Of a stretch of DNA of 64,000 nt, positions 21,014 to 30,470 are shown in pieces. The DNA is from Serratia sp. Ag1 (GTDB lineage Bacteria; Pseudomonadota; Gammaproteobacteria; Enterobacterales; Enterobacteriaceae), in the NCBI RefSeq assembly GCF_000743355.1, contig NZ_JQEI01000015.1:146787-210786 (forward strand). The letters are read 5' to 3'. The notes beneath the pieces were generated by a model that did no database searches, was not told the origin of the DNA, and saw nothing but the letters and a program-made list of their open reading frames with translations. How positions within the stretch are numbered: the first letter of the stretch is position 1; every line of letters starts with the position of its first letter. The position numbers and the translations under genes were made by a program.

Positions 21014-22130
21014 CGCACCACCGGTTGTTGGCACCGAGCTCGATTATATGCAGGCTGCAATGGGCAGCGGTAAACTCTGTGGTGACGGCGGTTTTACGCG
21101 CCGTTGCCAGCAGTGGATGGAACAGCATTTCGGTAGCCCGAAGGTGCTGTTGACGCCTTCTTGCACTGCTTCACTGGAAATGGCCGCCATTCTGCTGGAT
21201 ATCCAGCCGGGTGATGAAGTGATCATGCCGAGCTTCACCTTCGTTTCTACTGCCAACGCCTTCGTGCTGCGTGGCGCGATAGTGGTGTTTGTCGATGTGC
21301 GTCCAGACACCATGAATATCGATGAAACCAAAATCGAAGCCGCTATTACCGATAAAACCCGCGCGATCGTGCCGGTACATTATGCTGGCGTGGCCTGCGA
21401 GATGGACACCATCATGGCGCTGGCGAAAAAATACAACCTGTTCGTGGTTGAAGATGCTGCACAGGGCGTGATGTCGACTTACAAAGGCAAAGCGTTGGGG
21501 ACTATCGGCCACATCGGCTGTTACAGCTTCCATGAAACCAAAAACTACACCGCTGGCGGTGAGGGTGGCGCAACGCTGATTAACGATCCGGCACTGATCG
21601 ATCGGGCGGAAGTGATTCGCGAAAAAGGCACCAACCGCAGCCAGTTCTTCCGTGGGCAGGTTGATAAGTACACCTGGCGCGATATCGGCTCCAGCTATCT
21701 GATGTCTGACCTGCAGGCGGCTTATCTGTGGGCGCAGTTGGAGGCAGCGGAAGAGATTAACCAGCGTCGCTTGAAGCTGTGGCAGAACTATTATGAGGCG
21801 TTTAAACCGCTGGCAGATGACGGGCGTATCAACTTGCCAGTGATCCCTGAGGGTTGCGTGCATAATGCCCATATGTTCTACGTCAAACTCAAGGATGTTC
21901 AGGATCGCACGGCGTTTATCGATTACCTGAAAGAAGCCGAGATCATGACGGTATTCCATTACATCCCTCTGCACGCCTGCCCAGCGGGTGAGAAGTTTGG
22001 TCGCTTTGCTGGCGAAGACCGTTTCACCACCAAAGAGAGTGAACGTCTGGTGCGCCTGCCACTGTTCTACAACATGTCCGATGTTAACCAACGCACGGTG
22101 ATCACCACCATCCTGAGCTTCCTGGCCTGA
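21000..22130 (+). CDS. wecE: dTDP-4-amino-4,6-dideoxygalactose transaminase WecE
   Basis: A 376-residue PLP-dependent sugar aminotransferase (DegT/DnrJ/EryC1 family). It aminates dTDP-4-keto-6-deoxyglucose to dTDP-Fuc4N. Visible: TPSCTASLEMAA, PSFTFVSTANAF, VVEDAAQGV, the PLP-lysine segment SFHETKNYTAGGEGG (Lys near 181) and SSYLMSDLQAAYL. Starts within wecD. Confidence 0.97.
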   Translation: MIPFNAPPVVGTELDYMQAAMGSGKLCGDGGFTRRCQQWMEQHFGSPKVLLTPSCTASLEMAAILLDIQPGDEVIMPSFTFVSTANAFVLRGAIVVFVDVRPDTMNIDETKIEAAITDKTRAIVPVHYAGVACEMDTIMALAKKYNLFVVEDAAQGVMSTYKGKALGTIGHIGCYSFHETKNYTAGGEGGATLINDPALIDRAEVIREKGTNRSQFFRGQVDKYTWRDIGSSYLMSDLQAAYLWAQLEAAEEINQRRLKLWQNYYEAFKPLADDGRINLPVIPEGCVHNAHMFYVKLKDVQDRTAFIDYLKEAEIMTVFHYIPLHACPAGEKFGRFAGEDRFTTKESERLVRLPLFYNMSDVNQRTVITTILSFLA

Positions 22131-22131
22131 T

Positions 22132-23382
22132 ATGTCGCTGGCAAAAGCATCGATTTGGACCGCCGGCTCCACGCTGATAAAAATTGGCGTGGGGCTGCTG
22201 GTAGTCAAAATGTTGGCGGTGGCTTTTGGCCCCAGCGGTGTCGGGCAGGCGGGTAATTTTCGTCAGTTGATTACCGTTCTTGGTGTGCTGTCCGGTGCCG
22301 GGATTTTTAACGGTATTACCAAATATGTGGCGGAATATCACCAGGACCCACAACGTTTGCGTATGGCGGTGGGCACGGCTTCCAGCATTGTGCTGGGTTT
22401 TTCGACCCTGTTGGCGTTGGTGTTCCTGTTTGCCGCCGAGCCGATTAGCCGTGGGCTGTTCGGCCATGCCGATTATGTGAACGTGGTGCGAGCCGTCGCG
22501 TTTATCCAGATGGGTATCGCTTACGCCAACCTGTTCCTGGCGGTTCTGAAAGGTTACCGCGATGCCATGGGCAATGCGCTGGCGGTGATCGCCGGTAGCC
22601 TGATCGGTGTGGTAGCTTTTACTTTGTGCTTCAAGCTGGGTGGTTACGAAGGGGCGTTGGCCGGTTTGGCTCTGGTTCCGGCGCTGGTGGTGCTGCCAGC
22701 GGGCTTCCTACTGTGGCGGCGTAAGCTGCTGCCGTTGCGCTATCTGGCATTGGCATGGGATAAAGCGCTGGCCAGCCATCTGGGCAAGTTTACCATCATG
22801 GCGCTGATCACCTCTGTGACTCTGCCGGTCGCCTATGTGATGATGCGTAACCTGTTGGCCGCGCACTATAGCTGGGACGAGGTGGGTATTTGGCAAGGGG
22901 TAAGCAGCATTTCTGATGCTTATCTGCAGTTTATTACCGCCTCATTCACCGTTTATCTGTTGCCAACGCTGTCGCGCCTGCAGGAAAAAAGTGCGATTTC
23001 GCAAGAGATAGTGCGTTCGCTGAAGTTTGTATTGCCTGCGGTAGCTACCGCCAGTTTGGTCGTGTGGCTGTTGCGTGATTTCGCTATCTGGCTGCTGTTC
23101 TCCGAAAAATTTGTTGCGATGCGCGATCTGTTTGCCTGGCAATTGGTCGGTGATGTGCTGAAAGTCGGTTCTTACGTTTTCGGCTATCTGGTGATCGCTA
23201 AAGCGTCGCTGCGTTTTTATATTCTGACGGAAGTCAGTCAGTTTTCCTTGCTGACGCTGTTTTCGCATTGGCTGATCCCGCAGCATGGGGCGCTGGGGGC
23301 CGCACAGGCCTATATGGCAACCTACATTGTGTATTTCGCGCTCTGTAGCTGCATATTTATCCTCTATCGTAGACGAGTATGA
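22132..23382 (+). CDS. wzxE: Lipid III flippase WzxE
   Basis: A 416-residue polysaccharide exporter-type (MATE/Wzx) inner-membrane protein with about 12 hydrophobic segments, translocating the undecaprenyl-linked ECA trisaccharide to the periplasm. The N-terminus [37 protein letters not shown] and GILFNGITKY-type segments match WzxE. It overlaps wecF by 4 bases. Confidence 0.95.
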   Translation: MSLAKASIWTAGSTLIKIGVGLLVVKMLAVAFGPSGVGQAGNFRQLITVLGVLSGAGIFNGITKYVAEYHQDPQRLRMAVGTASSIVLGFSTLLALVFLFAAEPISRGLFGHADYVNVVRAVAFIQMGIAYANLFLAVLKGYRDAMGNALAVIAGSLIGVVAFTLCFKLGGYEGALAGLALVPALVVLPAGFLLWRRKLLPLRYLALAWDKALASHLGKFTIMALITSVTLPVAYVMMRNLLAAHYSWDEVGIWQGVSSISDAYLQFITASFTVYLLPTLSRLQEKSAISQEIVRSLKFVLPAVATASLVVWLLRDFAIWLLFSEKFVAMRDLFAWQLVGDVLKVGSYVFGYLVIAKASLRFYILTEVSQFSLLTLFSHWLIPQHGALGAAQAYMATYIVYFALCSCIFILYRRRV

Positions 23383-24464
23383 CCACACTGATTCACGTAT
23401 TGGGATCTGATATCCCGCATCATAATCATACGGTGCTGCGCTTCTTTAATGACGTGCTGGCAGAGCGGTTGCCTGCCGAGCAGGTAGGCCATTTTATGGT
23501 GGCAGCCAAGGATGTTGCGGCATTGGGCCCGTTCCCTGCACTGCAGGTGGACGCTTTTCCGGGCAAGAAAAGCCTGGCGGAGGCGGTGATTGCCCGCGCT
23601 CAGGCCGATCGTCAGGCGCGCTTTTTCCTGCATGGCCAGTTTAATGCGGCACTGTGGCTGGCGCTACTGAGCGGTAAAATCAAAGCACATCAGGTGAGCT
23701 GGCACATCTGGGGAGCCGATCTGTATGAGAACGCCACCAGTTGGAAGTTCCGGTTATTCTATATCCTGCGCCGCGTCGCGCAGGGGCGGGTCAGCCACGT
23801 GTTTGCTACGCGTGGCGATCTGATCCATTACCAGCAACGCCATCCGCGCGTTCCGGCCTCATTGTTGTACTTCCCGACGCGTATGAACCCACAACTTACC
23901 GGTATTGCGGTGCAGAAAAACAGCGCTGGGCCGTTGACCATTCTGGTGGGGAACTCTGGGGACCGCACTAACCGCCATATAGAGGCGTTCAAGGCGATTC
24001 ATCAGCAGTTTGGTAGCGATGTACAGGTGATTGTGCCGATGGGCTATCCTGCCAATAACGAAGCCTATATCGAACAGGTGCGTGCTGCCGGGTTGGCGTT
24101 GTTCAGCGAAAATAACCTGCAATTGCTGACGCAACAGGTGGCGTTTGACGACTACCTGAATATTCTGCGTGCCTGCGATCTCGGTTACTTTATTTTTGAC
24201 CGGCAGCAGGGTATTGGCACTCTGTGCCTGTTGATACAGTTTGGCGTGCCGTTTGTGCTCAGCCGTAAAAACCCTTTCTGGCAGGATCTGGCAGAACAAC
24301 ATCTGCCGGTACTGTTCTATGGTGATTCGCTGGATGAAGCCATCATCCGCGAGTCACAGCGTCAGTTGGCTCTGGTGGATAAACATGCGATAGCCTTCTT
24401 TAATCCGAACTACGTCGATGGCTGGCAACGGGCATTGTCGCAAGTGGCGGGAGAAAAACCATGA
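23379..24464 (+). CDS. wecF: TDP-Fuc4NAc:lipid II Fuc4NAc transferase WecF (RffT)
   Basis: A 361-residue glycosyltransferase (family GT56) that adds the third ECA sugar, Fuc4NAc. Family features: ATG start [44 protein letters not shown] and [17 protein letters not shown]. Overlaps wzxE and wzyE by 4 bases each, so translation is coupled. Confidence 0.95.
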   Translation: MTTLIHVLGSDIPHHNHTVLRFFNDVLAERLPAEQVGHFMVAAKDVAALGPFPALQVDAFPGKKSLAEAVIARAQADRQARFFLHGQFNAALWLALLSGKIKAHQVSWHIWGADLYENATSWKFRLFYILRRVAQGRVSHVFATRGDLIHYQQRHPRVPASLLYFPTRMNPQLTGIAVQKNSAGPLTILVGNSGDRTNRHIEAFKAIHQQFGSDVQVIVPMGYPANNEAYIEQVRAAGLALFSENNLQLLTQQVAFDDYLNILRACDLGYFIFDRQQGIGTLCLLIQFGVPFVLSRKNPFWQDLAEQHLPVLFYGDSLDEAIIRESQRQLALVDKHAIAFFNPNYVDGWQRALSQVAGEKP

Positions 24465-25822
24465 CGCTGGCTCAGTTTGGCGGGTTGTTTGTTGTCTACC
24501 TGATTAGTGCACTGTTTGTGCTGACGTTAACTTATCAGGAATTCCGGCGGGTGCGATTTAACTTTAACGTCTTCTTTTCCCTGCTTTATTTATTGACGTT
24601 TTATTTTGGTTTTCCGCTGACTTGCCTGTTGGTATTCCAGTTTGATGTGCAGATAGTGCCGGTCGAATATCTGTTGTATGCCATTCTGGCGGCAACCAGT
24701 TTCTATGCGATCTACTACGTCAGCTATAAGACACGGTTGCGCAGGCGCAGCGACCAGCAGCATAAGCCGATATTTACCATGAACCGGGTGGAAACCCATC
24801 TCACCTGGATGTTATTGGCGCTGGTGGCGATTGGCACCGTGGGTATCTTCTTCATGCAGAATGGCTTCCTGCTGTTCAAGCTGAATTCCTACAGCCAGAT
24901 CTTCTCCAGCGATGTATCCGGGGTGGCGCTCAAGCGCTTCTTCTACTTCTTTATCCCGGCGATGCTGGTGGTCTATTTTCTCAAGCAGGATGTGCGCGCC
25001 TGGTTCTTCTTCCTGGCGGCGACGGTGGCCTTTGGTATCCTGACCTATGTGATCGTGGGGGGAACACGGGCCAATATCATCATCGCGTTCTCGCTGTTCC
25101 TGTTTATCGGCATTGTGCGTGGTTGGATTTCGCTGTGGATGCTGGTGGCCGCTGGGGTGTTTGGCATTGTCGGCATGTTCTGGCTGGCGTTGAAACGCTA
25201 TAGCCTGGATGTCAGCGGCCCTGAAGCGTTCTACACTTTCTTGTATCTGACGCGCGATACCTTCTCGCCGTGGGAAAACCTGGGGTTACTGCTGCAAAAT
25301 TACGACAAGATCGATTTCCAGGGGCTGGCTCCGATCGTGCGTGATTTCTATGTGTTTATCCCTACCTGGTTATGGCCGGGGCGGCCTGATCTGGTGCTGA
25401 ATACCGCTAACTACTTTACCTGGGAAGTGTTGGATAACCATTCCGGGTTGGCGATCTCTCCTACGCTGATTGGTTCGCTGGTAGTGATGGGCGGGGTGCT
25501 GTTTATCCCGCTGGGGGCCATCGTAGTGGGTTTGATCATCAAGTGGTTTGATTGGCTGTATGAAATGGGCAAAAGTGAGCAGAATCGTTTTAAAGCGGCG
25601 ATTTTGCAGGGTTTTTGCTTTGGTGCCGTATTCAATATCATCGTTTTGGCGCGTGAAGGGGTGGATTCCTTCGTTTCACGCGTGGTGTTCTTCTGTATCA
25701 TTTTTGGCGTCTGCCTGGTATTGGCCAAATTGCTGTATTGGCTGTTTGATACAGCCGGGCTTATCAAGGCTCGTATAACGCGCAAACGCGTCATAGCGCC
25801 TTCCGTTGGCAGCCTTCTGTAA
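24461..25822 (+). CDS. wzyE: ECA polymerase WzyE
   Basis: A 453-residue polytopic inner-membrane protein with about 11 hydrophobic segments and a long periplasmic loop. It polymerises the ECA repeat unit. Segments such as [36 protein letters not shown] and the [18 protein letters not shown] loop match WzyE of E. coli. Coupled to wecF by a 4-base overlap and followed by wecG after 11 bases. Confidence 0.94.
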   Translation: MTLAQFGGLFVVYLISALFVLTLTYQEFRRVRFNFNVFFSLLYLLTFYFGFPLTCLLVFQFDVQIVPVEYLLYAILAATSFYAIYYVSYKTRLRRRSDQQHKPIFTMNRVETHLTWMLLALVAIGTVGIFFMQNGFLLFKLNSYSQIFSSDVSGVALKRFFYFFIPAMLVVYFLKQDVRAWFFFLAATVAFGILTYVIVGGTRANIIIAFSLFLFIGIVRGWISLWMLVAAGVFGIVGMFWLALKRYSLDVSGPEAFYTFLYLTRDTFSPWENLGLLLQNYDKIDFQGLAPIVRDFYVFIPTWLWPGRPDLVLNTANYFTWEVLDNHSGLAISPTLIGSLVVMGGVLFIPLGAIVVGLIIKWFDWLYEMGKSEQNRFKAAILQGFCFGAVFNIIVLAREGVDSFVSRVVFFCIIFGVCLVLAKLLYWLFDTAGLIKARITRKRVIAPSVGSLL

Positions 25823-25833
25823 AGGTAATAATC

Positions 25834-26574
25834 ATGGAAGCAAACATTTCGGTTCCTAAGTACGAGTTACGCGGCTTCAGCCTGTGGGGATTCCGTGATA
25901 TGGCACAATGCATGGATTTTCTGTTTGACGGTGGCCGGGTAAAACAAGGCACGCTGGTTGCGATGAACGCAGAGAAAATCCTCAAGGCAGAAACCGATCC
26001 TGCGCTGCATGCTCTGCTGGATGAGGCTGAGTATAAGTATGCTGATGGGATCAGCATGGTGCGCTCGATCCGCCGTAAATATCCTGGTGCAGAGGTTTCC
26101 CGCGTGGCCGGAGCCGATTTGTGGGAAGCGTTGATGCAACGTGCCGGGCAGGAAGGTACGCCAGTGTTTCTGATTGGTGGTAAACCTGAGGTGTTGGCAG
26201 AAACCGAGCAGAAACTGCGTAGCCAGTGGAATGTGAATCTGGTCGGGACTCAGGATGGTTACTTTACTCCTGAGCAGCGTGAAGGTTTGTTCGAACGCAT
26301 TCGCGCCAGCGGAGCGGCCATTGTGACGGTAGCTATGGGGTCACCGAAGCAGGAAATCTTTATGCGTGATTGCCGCAAAGTGCATTCACAAGCGTTGTAT
26401 ATGGGCGTAGGCGGCACTTATGACGTGTTTACTGGTCATGTGAAGCGTGCCCCGAAGGTTTGGCAGAATCTCGGCTTAGAGTGGCTCTATCGCCTGCTCA
26501 GCCAACCAAGCCGTATTGGTCGTCAGCTCAAATTGCTCAAGTTCCTCGGTTACTATTATACCGGCAAGATGTAA
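25834..26574 (+). CDS. wecG: UDP-ManNAcA transferase WecG
   Basis: A 246-residue WecB/TagA/CpsF-family glycosyltransferase that adds ManNAcA to lipid I to make ECA lipid II. Motifs: FNAEK-like [57 protein letters not shown] and the basic C-terminus [27 protein letters not shown] precedes the ATG. Last gene of the ECA operon. Confidence 0.97.
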   Translation: MEANISVPKYELRGFSLWGFRDMAQCMDFLFDGGRVKQGTLVAMNAEKILKAETDPALHALLDEAEYKYADGISMVRSIRRKYPGAEVSRVAGADLWEALMQRAGQEGTPVFLIGGKPEVLAETEQKLRSQWNVNLVGTQDGYFTPEQREGLFERIRASGAAIVTVAMGSPKQEIFMRDCRKVHSQALYMGVGGTYDVFTGHVKRAPKVWQNLGLEWLYRLLSQPSRIGRQLKLLKFLGYYYTGKM

Positions 26575-26639
26575 TCCTCGTAGTAATGGCAAAACGCAGT
26601 ATCAGGCTGAAAAACGTGTGGAAAGTCAGCAATCACCGT

Positions 26640-26676
26640 TGAACAGGGGCAATGGAAAGCCCTTTCCTGTTCGGGA
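26640..26676 (+). terminator. Hairpin after the ECA operon
   Basis: GAACAGG near 26640 pairs with CCTGTTC near 26666, with an inner GGGC/GCCC pairing. It sits between wecG and the tRNA operon promoter. No strong T-tract follows, so termination may be weak or Rho-dependent. Confidence 0.4.
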
Positions 26677-26720
26677 GTGAACAAAGCGTAATCAAACGCA
26701 ACATTTCTGCGAAAAAGCAC

Positions 26721-26749
26721 TAGACAGGATGGGTTTAAAACCGTAGTAT
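26721..26749 (+). promoter_or_regulatory. Promoter of the argX-hisR-leuT-proM tRNA operon
   Basis: -35 TAGACA (26721-26726), 17-base spacer and -10 TAGTAT (26744-26749), followed by a C-rich discriminator CCCCACCCGC. A GC-rich discriminator is the mark of stringently controlled stable-RNA promoters. The first tRNA begins at 26771. Confidence 0.75.
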
Positions 26750-26770
26750 CCCCACCCGCAACGGCGCTAC

Positions 26771-26847
<77 letters not shown>

Positions 26848-26904
26848 TTAAGTTTGTGCGCAGGAGCTGCGGTGGTATGATTACCGCGTGAATAAAGTAG
26901 TAAT

Positions 26905-26981
26905 GGTGGCTATAGCTCAGTTGGTAGAGCCCTGGATTGTGATTCCAGTTGTCGTGGGTTCGAGTCCCATTAGCCACCCCA
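26905..26981 (+). tRNA. hisR: tRNA-His (anticodon GTG)
   Basis: 77 bases including the extra 5' G opposite the discriminator C that marks histidine tRNAs. The anticodon loop ATTGTGA carries GTG and the T-arm has GGTTCGAGTCC. CCA is encoded. Confidence 0.98.
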
Positions 26982-27028
26982 CTTTACCTAGGTGTAAAGT
27001 AAAAAATTGAAAGCTGTTTTGTGACAGT

Positions 27029-27115
27029 GCGAAGGTGGCGGAATTGGTAGACGCGCTAGCTTCAGGTGTTAGTGTTCTTACGAACGTGAGGGTTCAAGTC
27101 CCTCTCTTCGCACCA
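27029..27115 (+). tRNA. leuT: tRNA-Leu (anticodon CAG)
   Basis: 87 bases with the long variable arm of class II tRNAs (TGTTCTTACGAACGT). The anticodon loop CTTCAGG carries CAG. The acceptor GCGAAGG pairs with the 3' CTTCGC segment with one weak pair, and CCA is encoded. Confidence 0.97.
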
Positions 27116-27190
27116 CACAAAATGTCTGATAAATTTTAATATTTACATAGACATAAGCTTAGATTTTCAGTAGTATCTGCAACAAGAAAT

Positions 27191-27267
27191 CGGCGAGTAG
27201 CGCAGCTTGGTAGCGCAACTGGTTTGGGACCAGTGGGTCGGAGGTTCGAATCCTCTCTCGCCGACCA
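27191..27267 (+). tRNA. proM: tRNA-Pro (anticodon TGG)
   Basis: 77 bases. Acceptor CGGCGAG pairs with CTCGCCG, the anticodon loop TTTGGGA carries TGG, and CCA is encoded. Its last bases (from 27253) recur downstream at 27413. Confidence 0.98.
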
Positions 27268-27437
27268 ATTTAAGAAACCTGCTTTATAAGCAGGTTTTTT
27301 GCTTTTGTAGCTTAAGAGGATGAGAGCCTCCGAAGGAGGTTTGAGCCGAGCGAAGCGAGACAACGTTGCTTTAGCAACGGCCCGTAGGGCGAGCATCGAA
27401 GATGCGAGTTATCTCTCTCGCCGACCAATTTAAGAAA
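27253..27437 (+). repeat. Direct repeat of the proM 3' end with mini-hairpin filler
   Basis: A 25-bp exact direct repeat begins CTCTCTCGCCGACCAATTTA at 27253-27277 and again at 27413-27437. It includes the last 15 bases of tRNA-Pro with its CCA. The 160-bp period contains the first terminator and then small hairpins with short loops: CCTCC-GAA-GGAGG (27327-27339), GC-GAA-GC (27350-27356), CGTTGC/GCAACG (27364-27379), GCCC-GTA-GGGC (27380-27390) and GCATC-GAA-GATGC (27393-27405). The arrangement resembles the rtT repeats behind E. coli tyrT. Confidence 0.85.
27276..27300 (+). terminator. First terminator after proM
   Basis: AACCTGCTT (27276-27284) pairs with AAGCAGGTT (27288-27296) around a 3-base loop, followed by a T run through 27300. 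It ends the tRNA operon. Confidence 0.88.
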
Positions 27438-27465
27438 AGCCCGTTCAGTGATGAACGGGCTTTTT
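27437..27465 (+). terminator. Second terminator after the proM-end repeat
   Basis: AAGCCCGTTC (27437-27446) and GAACGGGCTT (27453-27462) form a perfect 10-bp stem with a 6-base loop and five T residues. It directly follows the second copy of the tRNA-Pro tail. Confidence 0.9.
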
Positions 27466-27533
27466 GCTTTCTGTTTTTAAACTTTTCCGCAGTTTTTGCT
27501 ATCTCACTTCTGTTTCAACCCTGCTTTTCTGGA

Positions 27534-27646
27534 TGTTGTTTTTCAACGACAGCGATACTTGCCGTTGTCGTCAGTTTGAGACGTTTAACTGTTTGATTTT
27601 AAGTAATAAAAGCAATTTTTGCTTATGGCGTCGTGTTAAAGCGACA
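27534..27646 (+). promoter_or_regulatory. Three GlrR-like activator sites upstream of glmZ
   Basis: The GlrR consensus is TGTC-N10-GACA. Three sites with 7 of 8 consensus bases are visible: TGTT-N10-GACA at 27534-27551, TGTC-N10-GACG at 27566-27583 and CGTC-N10-GACA at 27629-27646. Spacings of 32 and 63 bp are about three and six helical turns. They lie 130-240 bp before the sigma-54 promoter, the normal place for an enhancer. Confidence 0.65.
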
Positions 27647-27775
27647 GATTGAAGTGAGGGTTAAAAAACACCGGGCAGAGCAGTGAGGTATGAGTTGAAG
27701 AGGGTGTGAAATTTAAATTCTTTAAATTCAATGTGATGAGTGTATTTTTAATCTTTGTGGCATGAAGGGCATAAG

Positions 27776-27792
27776 TTGGCACGTGAAGTGCA
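27776..27792 (+). promoter_or_regulatory. Sigma-54 promoter of glmZ (overlapping a sigma-70-like -10)
   Basis: TTGGCACG (27776-27783), four bases, then GTGCA (27788-27792) fits the -24/-12 consensus YTGGCACG-N4-TTGCW with one mismatch. The GC of the -12 element lies 13-14 bases before the glmZ 5' end at 27804. TATCTA at 27794-27799 could serve as an overlapping sigma-70 -10. Confidence 0.75.
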
Positions 27793-27803
27793 ATATCTAA
27801 TGC

Positions 27804-28010
27804 GTAGATGCTCATTCCACTTCTTATGTTTGCCCCGGCTTCATAAACCCAGGAATGATGCAGAGCCAATTTTAGGGTGCCTATTGTCCACAAGAACGAT
27901 GAAAGCAACTGCTTCATCACACTTCGGGCATAACGTTGAGTGAGGCACCACCCCTGTTGTTCTAGACCTGATTGCTTCTTATACACTTGCCTACTCGGCA
28001 AGTGTTTTTT
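27804..28010 (+). ncRNA. glmZ: Small RNA GlmZ
   Basis: About 207 nt, beginning GTAGATGCTCATTCCA and containing CAGAGCC, TTGTCCAC and ACGTTGAGTGA..GCACC, blocks shared with E. coli GlmZ. It ends in a perfect 9-bp terminator (27983-27991 with 27997-28005). Location between the proM operon and hemY is the same as in E. coli. GlmZ base-pairs with glmS mRNA with Hfq to activate glucosamine-6-phosphate synthase and is inactivated by RapZ and RNase E. Identified from memory of the E. coli sequence; the match is extensive. Confidence 0.92.
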
Positions 28011-28012
28011 TT
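27983..28012 (+). terminator. Terminator of glmZ
   Basis: ACACTTGCC (27983-27991), loop TACTC, GGCAAGTGT (27997-28005), then a run of eight T residues: a strong intrinsic terminator on the plus strand. Confidence 0.93.
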
Positions 28013-28076
28013 GCCCCTAACCAGCTAAGAGAGTGCTGTTGGCGTCGGTCTTTATTTAAAGACGGGGTATTCAGGC

Positions 28077-28110
28077 AAAAAAAACGCGGCCAAATATTGT
28101 GGCCGCGTTT
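28077..28110 (-). terminator. Terminator of the hemCDXY operon
   Basis: On the minus strand a 10-bp stem (AAACGCGGCC with GGCCGCGTTT, 28082-28091 and 28101-28110) is followed by eight U residues, 16 bases after the hemY stop. Confidence 0.92.
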
Positions 28111-28126
28111 GTCTGGGAAGGGGGGC

Positions 28127-29320
28127 TTATTCGCTGTCTTGCTTCAACGTTAGCATCAACCCTTCGCGGCGCATCTGTGCAGCTTCGTCGGGGCGGTGTA
28201 GTTTTTCCAAGGCATCAGCCAGCCATGCGTAGTCATAGGCATCGGGGCGTTGCTTCAGTGCTTCATTGAATGCCTCACTGGCCTGCTGCCATTCACCATG
28301 CTTCATGAGTAGCTGACCTAGCGTGCTGCTCAGCAACGGGGTAGTGCCATGTTGTTTGATCTGTTGGCGCAAGGCTTTTTCCAACTGCTCCGGGTTACCG
28401 GACTTGATGCGCGGGAGCAATAAGACCAAACGTTCATCATACTGGCGTTTCAGGCTACTGAGCACAATATCCTGTGCCAAATCATGATCATCACACTCAA
28501 TCAGATGTTCTACCATCGCCACCTGCAGTGGGACTTCATGGCGCGTTCTGCGGCTTTGCTCTTTCCACCAGAGTTTCAGGCCATCACTGCCTTCGTCTGC
28601 CATCGCCTGGTTCATCAGGCCGATATAAGCCTGCTGTTGCAGCGCCTGGAGTTCGTCTTCGGTGTGCAGGTTGATCTTGCTCATCGCAGGTAGAATTTCC
28701 AGCAATGACGCGTAAGCACCCGTCTGCAGGTAGGCCTGTTCAGCCAACCTTAAGACTTCTGGGTGACGAGGGGCCTGATTCAGCAGGCGATCGATGCCGT
28801 GGCGGGCCGCGTGGGCTTCTCCCTGAGCCAATTGGATCCGCACGCGGGTAATATCTACCGGCAGTTGATCGGTGTCGGCCACTTCGGCAGCACGTTCCAG
28901 ATACTGATTGGTTCTGAAACCATCACCGCGTTGCTGTGCTGCTTCGGCAGCGAGCAGATAGTTCACTACCGGCTGCTCTGCGTGATCGGCATTACGCGTC
29001 AGCAGTTTCTCTACCTGTTTATAATCACCCTCTGCCAGCTTGATCAGTGCGGCTTTGGTCTGCTTGTGAGCGCGGTGGCGTTTACGGCCAATGAACCAGC
29101 CACGGGTACGGGCACCGGTATGGAAAATATGGCGCAGGAACCATTCGATCACAAACAGCACCAGGAACAGCAGAATGACCATGATCACCAAACCGGTGAC
29201 GCTGGTTTCAACGTTGTAGCTGTCAGTCTGAATCAGCACATAGCCCTGATGGCCAGCCAGCATCGGCCCCACCACCACGCTGGCGATCAGCACCAGGAAC
29301 AGGAATAACACACGTAACAT
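28127..29320 (-). CDS. hemY: HemY, inner-membrane TPR protein of the heme operon
   Basis: A 397-residue protein with two N-terminal TM helices (about 4-24 and 40-62) and a TPR-rich cytoplasmic domain. It matches E. coli HemY throughout (GWFIGRKRHRAHKQTKAALIKLAEGDY, GQLLMKHGEWQQASEAFNEAL). The gammaproteobacterial HemY is linked genetically to late heme synthesis but is not the protoporphyrinogen oxidase of the same name; its molecular role is not settled. Begins 3 bases after hemX. Confidence 0.95.
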   Translation of the reverse strand: MLRVLFLFLVLIASVVVGPMLAGHQGYVLIQTDSYNVETSVTGLVIMVILLFLVLFVIEWFLRHIFHTGARTRGWFIGRKRHRAHKQTKAALIKLAEGDYKQVEKLLTRNADHAEQPVVNYLLAAEAAQQRGDGFRTNQYLERAAEVADTDQLPVDITRVRIQLAQGEAHAARHGIDRLLNQAPRHPEVLRLAEQAYLQTGAYASLLEILPAMSKINLHTEDELQALQQQAYIGLMNQAMADEGSDGLKLWWKEQSRRTRHEVPLQVAMVEHLIECDDHDLAQDIVLSSLKRQYDERLVLLLPRIKSGNPEQLEKALRQQIKQHGTTPLLSSTLGQLLMKHGEWQQASEAFNEALKQRPDAYDYAWLADALEKLHRPDEAAQMRREGLMLTLKQDSE

Positions 29321-29323
29321 GGC

Positions 29324-30448
29324 TTATCCCTCCTGATGAGTGGCAGGTGCCTGGGCTAACAGATTGCGTACCCGGCTCTGCATCAGTTTTTCCAACAGTG
29401 GCTGACTCTTCAACTGTTGTGGCACATCCATGGAGATCGGCTGTTGGCTCAGATTGTCCAACTCATCCAGGAACGCTTTGGTGGTTGGGTCGGTGGTATC
29501 GAAGTAAGCGCGTACCCAGGTAGAAACGGTTTCCAATGACTGTTTATACACTTCGTTCTGATGGCGGGGGACGGCCTGTGCCGCCACCAGCAGACGCGAA
29601 CGGATGTTCTCACGCAGGTAGATATCCTGATTCGGTGCCAGCAACGGTTCCGCATGGGTATCACGGCGGCGGATGGTGATGAAGTCAGCCATAAAATTGT
29701 GCCAGCTTTTGGTCAGGTTCTGGCGCCATTCGCTCAATGAACTGGAAAGCTCGCTGCTGTCTTGGTCCATCGGGGTTTCATCTTTATTGTTATCCGCCAG
29801 GCGCAGGTTATCTACCTGATTGGAAAGCTGATTGACCTTCAGGATAATGCCGTCAAAATCCACTTGGGCAACGGCAGAGAGTGAGCCTATGTCTTCAGTG
29901 ATGGCACGGCGAATGTCGATTAAGCTGGGATCGTTCATTTCTGCCAGGCTGGCGTCGGCGCTTTTCAGCAGGGTTGCTGCGGTAGTGACATCCTGATCGC
30001 TCCACAGTTTGCGGCCCGCCATTTTCACCAGGAAGTCGGCCTGTGCCAGTAGCCAGGTCTTGGCGTCGCTGCCGGAGATGGTGGAAACTTTCTCCTGCAA
30101 TTCATTTAACTGGCGGGCGAGGGTGGTTTGCTCGTGATCGGTGGCATCCAGCGTTTTGGCTTGCTGCTGTAATAAGGCTTCCAGCGCGCTTTTCCCCTGC
30201 AACTGGTTCTGTCTCAGCTCAGTCAATTGCTGCACCAAACTCTGGTTGGCAGCGATCAGCACTTGTGCCTGTTGATGCGTATGGTAATAACCGCCAACAC
30301 CCAGGGCGATGACCAGGACGATTGCGATCGCACCCAGCATCGGGCCGGTACTTTTCCCTTTAGGGCGATCGGAATCTGGCTGTTGAGGGCTCTTGACCGC
30401 AAGGGTTGGCTCTTCAACTGGGGCGGATGGAGTGTTTTGTTCCGTCAT
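29324..30448 (-). CDS. hemX: HemX, membrane-anchored protein of the heme operon
   Basis: A 374-residue protein: cytoplasmic N-terminus, one TM helix (about 32-55), a coiled-coil rich region (about 65-125) and a conserved domain with [31 protein letters not shown] sequence. Once annotated as uroporphyrinogen methyltransferase, it lacks that enzyme's fold; function is undefined. The start is placed at MTEQ (30448), the E. coli start, five codons inside the open frame. Confidence 0.94.
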   Translation of the reverse strand: MTEQNTPSAPVEEPTLAVKSPQQPDSDRPKGKSTGPMLGAIAIVLVIALGVGGYYHTHQQAQVLIAANQSLVQQLTELRQNQLQGKSALEALLQQQAKTLDATDHEQTTLARQLNELQEKVSTISGSDAKTWLLAQADFLVKMAGRKLWSDQDVTTAATLLKSADASLAEMNDPSLIDIRRAITEDIGSLSAVAQVDFDGIILKVNQLSNQVDNLRLADNNKDETPMDQDSSELSSSLSEWRQNLTKSWHNFMADFITIRRRDTHAEPLLAPNQDIYLRENIRSRLLVAAQAVPRHQNEVYKQSLETVSTWVRAYFDTTDPTTKAFLDELDNLSQQPISMDVPQQLKSQPLLEKLMQSRVRNLLAQAPATHQEG

Positions 30449-30470
30449 AATGGCACATCCCATAGTCTGG

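Noticed and set aside
21171..22208. 345-codon open frame on the minus strand
   Set aside because: It is the antisense shadow of wecE, whose plus-strand protein is fully conserved; GC-rich third positions keep the opposite frame open.
27327..27405. CRISPR-like array of short repeats
   Set aside because: The small dyads differ in sequence and spacing and there are no cas genes; no CRISPR array was seen anywhere in the window.
27253..27437. Genomic-island att sites at proM
   Set aside because: The 25-bp direct repeat overlaps a tRNA 3' end, as att sites do, but only 160 bp separate the copies and there is no integrase or cargo, so an island is not supported; it may be a scar.
27748..27951. Minus-strand frame with two CxxC pairs (LCPKC and LCPSC) and one internal TGA, looking like a broken zinc-ribbon gene
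   Set aside because: It is antisense to GlmZ; the sequence conservation there belongs to the small RNA, and the frame is interrupted at 27841-27843.
29324..30448. HemX as uroporphyrinogen-III C-methyltransferase
   Set aside because: The protein is a TM-anchored coiled-coil protein without the SAM-methyltransferase motifs; the old name is not supported.
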